DNA from: SFWF01 sp045539095
GTDB taxonomy: Bacteria; Bacillota; Clostridia; Oscillospirales; Acutalibacteraceae
Direction of reading: 5' to 3'
Length of the DNA stretch: 9,928 nt
NCBI GenBank assembly: GCA_045539095.1
Contig: JAZQER010000077.1
Span: forward strand, 1-9,928
Part shown: piece after piece, positions 4,879 to 9,928 of the stretch
Layout of the letters: every line of letters begins with the position of its first letter
How positions within the stretch are numbered: the first letter of the stretch is position 1
The notes under the pieces: model-generated
What the model was told of the DNA's origin: nothing
What the model saw: only the letters and a program-made list of their open reading frames with translations
Databases searched by the model: none
Made by a program: the position numbers and the translations under genes

Positions 4879-6096
4879 ATGAAAGAAAGCAATAAAAAGA
4901 AAAAATGGATAAAATTCCGTCACCGCATTGTCAGAAATATGGTCTACGCCGCACTCTATCCCTATTCACGGATTAAGTATGGAATAACTGTAGAAAAATT
5001 TAAAGAGCAGAAAGACCACCCTTATCTGATACTTTATAATCACCAGACTGCGTTTGACCAGTTTTTCGTAGGTATGGCGTTTAAGGGTCCCGTCTATTAT
5101 CTGGCGTCGGAGGATATATTTTCACTCGGTTGGGTCTCCTCCGTCATAAAATTTCTCGTCGCACCTATCCCTATAAAAAAGCAGACTACTGACGTCAAGG
5201 CTATTCTTAACTGTATCAGGGTAGCTAAAGAGGGAGGTACAATAGCCATTGCGCCTGAGGGAAACCGTACATACAGCGGAAAAACCGAATATATAAACCC
5301 TGCAATAGTACCGCTCGTAAGAAAACTTGGATTGCCTGTCGCACTATATCGTCTTGAGGGTGGCTACGGCGTTCATCCTCGTTGGTCCGATGCTGTGAGA
5401 AAGGGTAAAATGCGCGGCTTCGTTTCCCGTGTGATTTCTCCTGAGGAATATAAGCACATGACCGATGACGAGCTTACTGCTGCGTTGAATAAAGAACTTT
5501 TTGTCAACGAAGCGGTAGCAGATGCAGAATTTCATCATAAGTGCCTTGCCGAATATCTTGAACGGGCTATCTATGTCTGTCCGTACTGTGGCTTGTCTGT
5601 TTTTGAGAGTCAGGCTGATATTACCGAGTGTAAAAAGTGCGGAAGAAAGGTAAGATACCTGCCCACAAAGCAATTGCAGGGAATAGACTTTGATTTCCCA
5701 TTTGAGTTTGTCAGCGATTGGTATGATTATCAGAAAGACTTCGTAAACCGACTTGACCTTGATGAGATGGGCGACTGTCCGTTATACGAAGATACCGCTG
5801 CTGTGAGTGAGGTAATCATTTACGATAGAAAGCAGCAACTTTGCGAGAATGCGGGCATAACCCTTTATATGGATAGAATTGAGGTAGAAACACCAAGACA
5901 GTCGTATGTATTTTTGTTTGACCAAGCATCAGCGGTAACCGTGCTTGGAAAGAATAAACTTAACATCTACCACAACAAAAGGGTATATCAGCTTAAAGGT
6001 GATGTGCATTTTAATGCCCTTAAATATGTCAACATATTTAACCGCTACAAAAATATAATAAGGGGAGAAAAAGATGGAGAATTTTTGGGACTCTAA
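4879..6096 (+). CDS. PlsC-type acyltransferase fused to a zinc ribbon and a PH-like domain
   Basis: 405 residues, much longer than ordinary PlsC (about 200-250). The N-terminal part (about 45-210) is a lysophospholipid/glycerolphosphate acyltransferase domain: NHQTAFD (54-60) is the catalytic HX4D motif with His55 and Asp60, and APEGNRTYSG (125-134) is the acyl-acceptor-binding PEGxR motif. Next comes a four-cysteine zinc ribbon, CPYC (234-237) and CKKC (251-254). The rest (about 305-395) has the alternating strand pattern of a bacterial PH/GRAM-like domain (ITLYMDRIEVE, YVFLFDQASAVTVLG, KRVYQLKG) ending in a helix. The basic start (KKKKWIKFRHR) suits membrane association. The likely role is transfer of an acyl chain to a lysophospholipid or related acceptor at the inner membrane; the substrate is unproven. 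Ribosome site GGAGAG lies five bases from ATG. Its last 23 bases overlap the next gene. Confidence 0.88.
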   Translation: MKESNKKKKWIKFRHRIVRNMVYAALYPYSRIKYGITVEKFKEQKDHPYLILYNHQTAFDQFFVGMAFKGPVYYLASEDIFSLGWVSSVIKFLVAPIPIKKQTTDVKAILNCIRVAKEGGTIAIAPEGNRTYSGKTEYINPAIVPLVRKLGLPVALYRLEGGYGVHPRWSDAVRKGKMRGFVSRVISPEEYKHMTDDELTAALNKELFVNEAVADAEFHHKCLAEYLERAIYVCPYCGLSVFESQADITECKKCGRKVRYLPTKQLQGIDFDFPFEFVSDWYDYQKDFVNRLDLDEMGDCPLYEDTAAVSEVIIYDRKQQLCENAGITLYMDRIEVETPRQSYVFLFDQASAVTVLGKNKLNIYHNKRVYQLKGDVHFNALKYVNIFNRYKNIIRGEKDGEFLGL

Positions 6097-7453
6097 TGTA
6101 TGGGGCAGTGTGATGCTATTTATCGTGCTACTTGCAAGTCTGCTTGTAGGTAATATGATTAAAAAGTCGACCCCTTTTATGCAAAATTCACTTATACCGA
6201 CTTCGGTTATCGGTGGTGGAATACTCATAATAATAGCCGCTATTTATAAGGGCATTACGGGTGATGTAATGTTCGACACCGCCATCTTCGGCGGAGACGG
6301 AACGGCAAAGCTTGAGATAATTACATATCACACCCTCGCTCTCGGCTTCATCGCTTCGGCTTTCAAGAGTTCGGACGGAAAGATAACTAAAAAGCGTGCG
6401 ACCGAGATATTTAACACAGGAGTCACCACCGTTTCGACCTATCTCATTCAGGCCATTTTCGGTCTTGCTATTACCCTTGTTGCCGCTATGTTTATTTCGG
6501 GTTTTTTCAAGGCTTCGGGAATACTTCTTCCTTTCGGCTACGGTCAAGGAACGGGTCAGGCAATGAACTACGGTAATATCTATGAAACACAGAATGGCTT
6601 TGTCGGCGGAAAGAGCTTTGGACTCACTATAGCCGCACTTGGATTCCTCAGTGCAAGCTTCGGTGGAGTTATCCACCTGAATATTATGAAAAAGCGCGGT
6701 AAATTTCATATTTCGGGAGATAAGTATAAGCTCAACTCTGAGGTTGTAGAGTCCGAAAATGAGATTCCCATGCAGGAAAGCATCGACAAGATGACCGTTC
6801 AGATATCTATCATCTTCGTTGCATACGCGCTTGCGTTTATTCTTATGTACCTGCTCGGTCTTGCACTTCCGGGAATGAAGTCAACCGTTTACGGATTTAA
6901 CTTTCTGCTCGGCGTTCTGTCGGCAACCCTTGTGAAGACACTTATAAAGTTTATGCGCAAAAAGAATATTGTCAGAAAGGACTATGTTAATAACTTCCTT
7001 ATGACACGCGCATCAAACTTCTTTTTTGATGTAATGGTAGTTGCAGGAATAGCAGCAATCCGACTTGATGTTATCGAAAAGTATTGGGGCATTATGCTTA
7101 TACTCGGCGTTGTCGGGCTAATTATTACTTATGCTTACAACCGTATAGTTGTAAACACACTTTTTAAGGACTATCCAGAGGAGCAGTTTCTTGCAATGTA
7201 CGGAATGCTCACAGGAACAGCCAGTACGGGAATCATTCTTCTCCGTGAGATAGACGGTGAGTTTAAGACCCCTGCGGCAGATAACCTCGTTTATCAGAAT
7301 TTCCCCGCAATTGTTTTCGGCTTTCCGATGATGCTGCTTGCAAACCTTGCACCCTATAAACCCGAGCTCACACTCGGCATCCTCGTTGCATTTTTTATAG
7401 TTATGAACATCATCCTCTTCAGAAGCTTCATATTTAAACGTAAAAAGAAGTAA
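6074..7453 (+). CDS. GltS-like sodium/carboxylate symporter
   Basis: 459-residue polytopic membrane protein with about ten to twelve hydrophobic segments. The pattern matches the glutamate:sodium symporter (ESS, GltS) family: two related halves, each with a glycine-rich re-entrant motif, GYGQGTGQA (155-163) and YGMLTGTASTG (376-386). The halves are joined by a charged cytoplasmic loop around 205-240. E. coli GltS has about 400 residues, so this is somewhat longer. Glutamate is the family's best-known substrate, but the motif residues differ from E. coli GltS (GGHGTG), so another amino or carboxylic acid is quite possible and I give no gene symbol. AGGGGAG (6061-6067) lies six bases before ATG, inside the acyltransferase gene. 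With the 23-base overlap this points to translational coupling. A terminator follows. Confidence 0.85.
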   Translation: MENFWDSNVWGSVMLFIVLLASLLVGNMIKKSTPFMQNSLIPTSVIGGGILIIIAAIYKGITGDVMFDTAIFGGDGTAKLEIITYHTLALGFIASAFKSSDGKITKKRATEIFNTGVTTVSTYLIQAIFGLAITLVAAMFISGFFKASGILLPFGYGQGTGQAMNYGNIYETQNGFVGGKSFGLTIAALGFLSASFGGVIHLNIMKKRGKFHISGDKYKLNSEVVESENEIPMQESIDKMTVQISIIFVAYALAFILMYLLGLALPGMKSTVYGFNFLLGVLSATLVKTLIKFMRKKNIVRKDYVNNFLMTRASNFFFDVMVVAGIAAIRLDVIEKYWGIMLILGVVGLIITYAYNRIVVNTLFKDYPEEQFLAMYGMLTGTASTGIILLREIDGEFKTPAADNLVYQNFPAIVFGFPMMLLANLAPYKPELTLGILVAFFIVMNIILFRSFIFKRKKK

Positions 7454-7458
7454 TTTTT

Positions 7459-7488
7459 AGAGCCGTTACAAGACGGCTCTTTAATTTT
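7459..7488 (+). terminator. Terminator of the acyltransferase-transporter operon
   Basis: AGAGCCGT (7459-7466) pairs perfectly with ACGGCTCT (7473-7480) around a six-base loop, followed by TTAATTTT. It lies just after the transporter stop and touches the uvrB promoter. Confidence 0.85.
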
Positions 7489-7508
7489 CTGTTTATTTGT
7501 GATATAAT
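7480..7508 (+). promoter_or_regulatory. Extended -10 promoter of uvrB
   Basis: TGTG-A-TATAAT (7498-7508) is a perfect extended -10 with the TRTG form. The -35 position at 17 bases (TTTAAT, 7480-7485) is weak and overlaps the preceding terminator. No GAAC-N4-GTTC operator of the Gram-positive LexA type is seen between here and the start codon. Confidence 0.8.
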
Positions 7509-7542
7509 ATGTTTATAAAGATTCATGTTGTGAGGTGAGTGT

Positions 7543-9504
7543 ATGGATAAATTTGTTTTACATTCAAATTATAGTCCTACCGGAGACCAACCACAAGCGA
7601 TTGAAAAATTAACCGAAGGCATCAAAAAGGGCTTAAAAGAGCAGGTTTTACTGGGTGTTACAGGTTCAGGTAAGACCTTTACAATGGCGAATATTATTGA
7701 AAAAGTGAATAGACCAACCCTCGTTCTCGCTCACAATAAAACCCTCGCCGCACAACTTTGTACTGAGTTCCGCGAATTCTTCCCTGAGAATGCGGTTGAG
7801 TATTTTGTCTCCTATTATGACTACTATCAGCCTGAGGCGTACATCCCCGGGTCAGACACCTATATTGAAAAAGACTCTGCCATAAATGATGAGATTGACA
7901 AGCTGAGGCATAGCGCCACCTGCGCTCTTTCCGAGCGTCGCGATGTTATAATCGTCGCATCGGTCTCTTGCATCTATTCTCTCGGTAACCCGATAGATTA
8001 CCGTAATATGGTAATATCTCTTCGTGTCGGAGCTGAGAAGGGAAGAGACTGGCTCATTAAAAAGCTTGTTGATCTTCAGTATGAGAGAAATGATATCAAC
8101 TTTACCAGAAACAAGTTTCGCGTCCGCGGCGATGTTGTTGAAATATATCCTGCATACTCTCATGAAAACGCTATTCGTGTAGACTTTTTCGGCGATGAGA
8201 TAGAGCGTATATGCGAGATAAATACCCTCACGGGCGAGATAAAGAGCATTATGCAGCACGCGGCGATTTATCCTGCATCTCACTATATTGTCCCTGCTGA
8301 CAAAATGGCAGATGCTCTTCGTGAAATTGAAAACGAGATGGAAGAGCGGGTCGAGTTCTTTAAGGGCGAGGAAAAACTAATTGAAGCACAGCGCATCCGT
8401 CAGCGTACCGAGTATGACGTTGAAATGCTTCGCGAAATCGGCACATGTAAGGGAGTGGAAAACTATTCCCGTGTGCTTTCACGCAGACCCGCGGGCAGTG
8501 TGCCATTCACTCTTCTTGACTATTTCCCCGAGGATTTTGTCCTGTTTGTCGATGAGTCGCACGTAACTCTGCCGCAGGTAAGAGGAATGTTCGGCGGCGA
8601 TAGGGCGAGAAAGGAAAACCTTGTAGAATACGGATTCCGTTTACCATCGGCTTTTGATAACCGTCCGCTCAATTTTAATGAGTTCTATGATCATATAAAT
8701 CAAGTGGTTTTTGTTTCGGCAACCCCCGGTGAGCTTGAAAAAGAAAAGAGCGCACAGATTGCCGAGCAGGTAATAAGACCGACGGGACTGCTTGACCCTC
8801 TTGTTACAGTCAAGCCTACCGAGGGACAGATAGACGATCTTGTTTCGGAGATAAATGTCCGTTCTGAGCGAAATGAGCGTGTTCTGGTTACCACCCTTAC
8901 AAAGAAAATGGCAGAGGATCTTACTGAATATCTCGAAAACCTTAGTATAAAGGTCAGATATATGCACCACGATATAGATACGATCGAGCGCATGGAAATA
9001 ATCCGCGACCTTCGCCTCGGCGAGTTTGATGTCCTTGTAGGAATAAATCTTCTCCGTGAGGGACTGGATATTCCGGAAGTATCGCTCGTAGCAATTCTTG
9101 ATGCCGATAAGGAGGGCTTTCTCAGAAGCGAAACCTCCCTTATACAGACGATAGGCAGAGCTGCCCGAAACGCCGACGGCGAGGTCATAATGTATGCCGA
9201 CAGCGTGACGCCCTCCATGGAGCGCGCGATAACAGAGACCGAGCGCCGCCGCGCAATACAAAAAGCGTATAACGAGGCGAACGGCATAACGCCGAAAACC
9301 ATCGTCAAGGACGTTCGCGAGATAATTGAAATGTCAGCGAAGCCCGAGGAAAGGGAAAAACCGATAAAGCAGATGAGCCGCGCAGAGCGCGAAGAGCTTA
9401 TCACCCGACTGACCCGCGAGATGAAACAAGCGGCAAAGCTGCTTGAATTCGAGCACGCGGCATATCTTCGCGACCGTATAAACAAGCTCCGCGGAGGAAA
9501 ATAA
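7543..9504 (+). CDS. uvrB: Excinuclease ABC subunit B
   Basis: DNA-damage-verifying helicase-like subunit of nucleotide excision repair. It is loaded by UvrA and then recruits UvrC for incision. The 653 residues match the usual length, so it looks complete. Visible are the Walker A GVTGSGKT (38-45), the tyrosine-rich beta-hairpin YYDYYQPEAY (91-100) that inserts between strands, DESH (337-340, Walker B), VSATPGE after it, and the C-terminal helicase motifs GINLLREGLDIPE and QTIGRAARN. The UVR coiled-coil that contacts UvrC is at the end (MKQAAKLLEFEHAAYLRDRI). ATG 7543 follows GAGGTGA by four bases and gives the standard start. It has its own promoter and terminator. uvrA follows in the same direction but as a separate unit. 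The sequence gives no sign of damage or transfer. Confidence 0.98.
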   Translation: MDKFVLHSNYSPTGDQPQAIEKLTEGIKKGLKEQVLLGVTGSGKTFTMANIIEKVNRPTLVLAHNKTLAAQLCTEFREFFPENAVEYFVSYYDYYQPEAYIPGSDTYIEKDSAINDEIDKLRHSATCALSERRDVIIVASVSCIYSLGNPIDYRNMVISLRVGAEKGRDWLIKKLVDLQYERNDINFTRNKFRVRGDVVEIYPAYSHENAIRVDFFGDEIERICEINTLTGEIKSIMQHAAIYPASHYIVPADKMADALREIENEMEERVEFFKGEEKLIEAQRIRQRTEYDVEMLREIGTCKGVENYSRVLSRRPAGSVPFTLLDYFPEDFVLFVDESHVTLPQVRGMFGGDRARKENLVEYGFRLPSAFDNRPLNFNEFYDHINQVVFVSATPGELEKEKSAQIAEQVIRPTGLLDPLVTVKPTEGQIDDLVSEINVRSERNERVLVTTLTKKMAEDLTEYLENLSIKVRYMHHDIDTIERMEIIRDLRLGEFDVLVGINLLREGLDIPEVSLVAILDADKEGFLRSETSLIQTIGRAARNADGEVIMYADSVTPSMERAITETERRRAIQKAYNEANGITPKTIVKDVREIIEMSAKPEEREKPIKQMSRAEREELITRLTREMKQAAKLLEFEHAAYLRDRINKLRGGK

Positions 9505-9507
9505 GCG

Positions 9508-9542
9508 AATGAGCCAAATTGTGGGAATTTGGCTCATTTTTT
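9508..9542 (+). terminator. Strong terminator between uvrB and uvrA
   Basis: Perfect 13-base arms AATGAGCCAAATT (9508-9520) and AATTTGGCTCATT (9526-9538) around loop GTGGG, followed by a T run. It begins four bases after the uvrB stop. Confidence 0.94.
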
Positions 9543-9544
9543 CT

Positions 9545-9573
9545 TTGCTATTACTTGATTTTTGTGGTAAAAT
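9545..9573 (+). promoter_or_regulatory. Promoter of uvrA
   Basis: TTGCTA (9545-9550), a 17-base spacer and TAAAAT (9568-9573) with extended TG at 9565-9566 (TGTGG upstream). It lies right after the uvrB terminator, so uvrA is transcribed independently. No LexA-type GAAC-N4-GTTC box is seen. Confidence 0.75.
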
Positions 9574-9596
9574 AAACTGAATAGATATTTTTTATT

Positions 9597-9603
9597 GAGG
9601 TGG
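9597..9603 (+). promoter_or_regulatory. Ribosome binding site that fixes a TTG start for uvrA
   Basis: GAGGTGG lies six bases before TTG 9610. No ATG occurs in frame before the conserved P-loop, and family proteins begin at exactly this point (MAQDK-like), so the TTG start is well supported. Confidence 0.85.
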
Positions 9604-9609
9604 CAAGAT

Positions 9610-9928
9610 TTGGCACAGGACAAGCTCATAATAAAGGGCGCAAAGGAGCACAACTTAAAGGACGTTACGGTAGAGATACCGAGAGACAAGCTGACTGTTT
9701 TTACGGGACTGTCGGGCTCGGGTAAGTCGTCCCTTGCCTTTGACACTATCTATGCTGAGGGTCAGCGCAGATATATGGAGTCTCTGTCCTCATATGCCCG
9801 TCAGTTCTTAGGTCTTATGGAAAAGCCCAATGTTGATGCTATCGAGGGCCTTTCTCCCGCAATATCAATTGATCAGAAAACTACCTCTAAAAACCCACGC
9901 TCGACCGTTGGTACTGAGACCGAAATTT
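9610..9928 (+). CDS. uvrA: Excinuclease ABC subunit A, N-terminal part, cut off by window edge
   Basis: ATPase that scans DNA for bulky lesions and loads UvrB. Only the first 106 codons of roughly 940 are present. The reading from TTG is MAQDKLIIKGAKEHNL, then the first Walker A GLSGSGKSS (about residues 34-42), FDTIYAEGQRRY, SLSSYARQFLG, MEKP and IEGLSPAISIDQKTTS, all family signatures. The last complete stretch reads RSTVGTETEI where most UvrA proteins have GTVTEI or similar. This substitution is small and could be lineage-specific. The frame is intact to the end of the window. Confidence 0.97.
   Translation, partial: MAQDKLIIKGAKEHNLKDVTVEIPRDKLTVFTGLSGSGKSSLAFDTIYAEGQRRYMESLSSYARQFLGLMEKPNVDAIEGLSPAISIDQKTTSKNPRSTVGTETEI

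Noticed and set aside
6188..6709. 173-residue open frame on the minus strand opposite the transporter gene.
   Set aside because: It is a shadow of the transporter frame, with no recognisable motif.
8641..9485. Long open frames on the minus strand opposite uvrB (206 and 261 residues).
   Set aside because: They lie wholly within a clear uvrB gene. Their translations are rich in Ser, Arg and Cys with no family motif, and I see no reason to prefer them over the sense gene.
7489..9609. LexA/SOS operator upstream of uvrB or uvrA.
   Set aside because: No GAAC-N4-GTTC type palindrome was found in either upstream region by reading.
1..9928. Mobile element, prophage, CRISPR array, toxin-antitoxin pair or defence system.
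   Set aside because: All genes are chromosomal housekeeping or plain metabolic and membrane types; no transposase, integrase, direct-repeat array or paired small toxin gene is present.

Overview
The window is an ordinary stretch of chromosome from a Gram-positive bacterium, most likely a gut-type member of the Clostridia. The evidence is a tRNA-sensing T-box leader, strong AGGAGG-type ribosome sites, extended -10 promoters, a TTG-started uvrA, and SerA and EF-Tu sequences of the clostridial type. Placement in the Oscillospirales (Ruminococcaceae-like) is a guess from the overall look of the proteins. There is no sign of a mobile element, prophage, CRISPR array, tRNA or rRNA gene.

Layout. (1) 1-1152: 3' part of tuf (EF-Tu), closed by a strong hairpin terminator. 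(2) 1208-2441: serA (3-phosphoglycerate dehydrogenase) with its own promoter. (3) 2445-4386: a promoter begins three bases after the serA stop and drives a T-box leader, then ilvA (threonine ammonia-lyase), ridA (imine deaminase) and a terminator. (4) 4403-4642, minus strand: a 79-residue glycine-rich two-helix membrane protein, convergent with ridA and sharing its terminator. (5) 4643-4878: a 236-base divergent intergenic region. (6) 4879-7453: an acyltransferase / zinc-ribbon / PH-like fusion protein whose end overlaps the start of a GltS-like sodium/carboxylate transporter, followed by a terminator. (7) 7543-9504 uvrB, a terminator, then the start of uvrA (9610 to the window edge), each with its own extended -10 promoter.

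How the genes work together. SerA feeds serine synthesis. IlvA makes 2-oxobutanoate from threonine through an enamine/imine intermediate, and enzymes of this type also act on serine. RidA, translated from the same message, hydrolyses those imines. The T-box specifier reads as the isoleucine codon ATC, so ilvA-ridA should be switched on when uncharged tRNA-Ile accumulates. This marks the enzyme as biosynthetic rather than catabolic. UvrA and UvrB act together in nucleotide excision repair. The acyltransferase fusion and the transporter are probably translationally coupled, but what links them is not evident.

The most interesting points are modest: a T-box whose discriminator-pairing base is G, where tRNA-Ile would call for U; the three-part acyltransferase fusion coupled to a transporter; and the small unassigned membrane protein. 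I do not see a clearly new system here.
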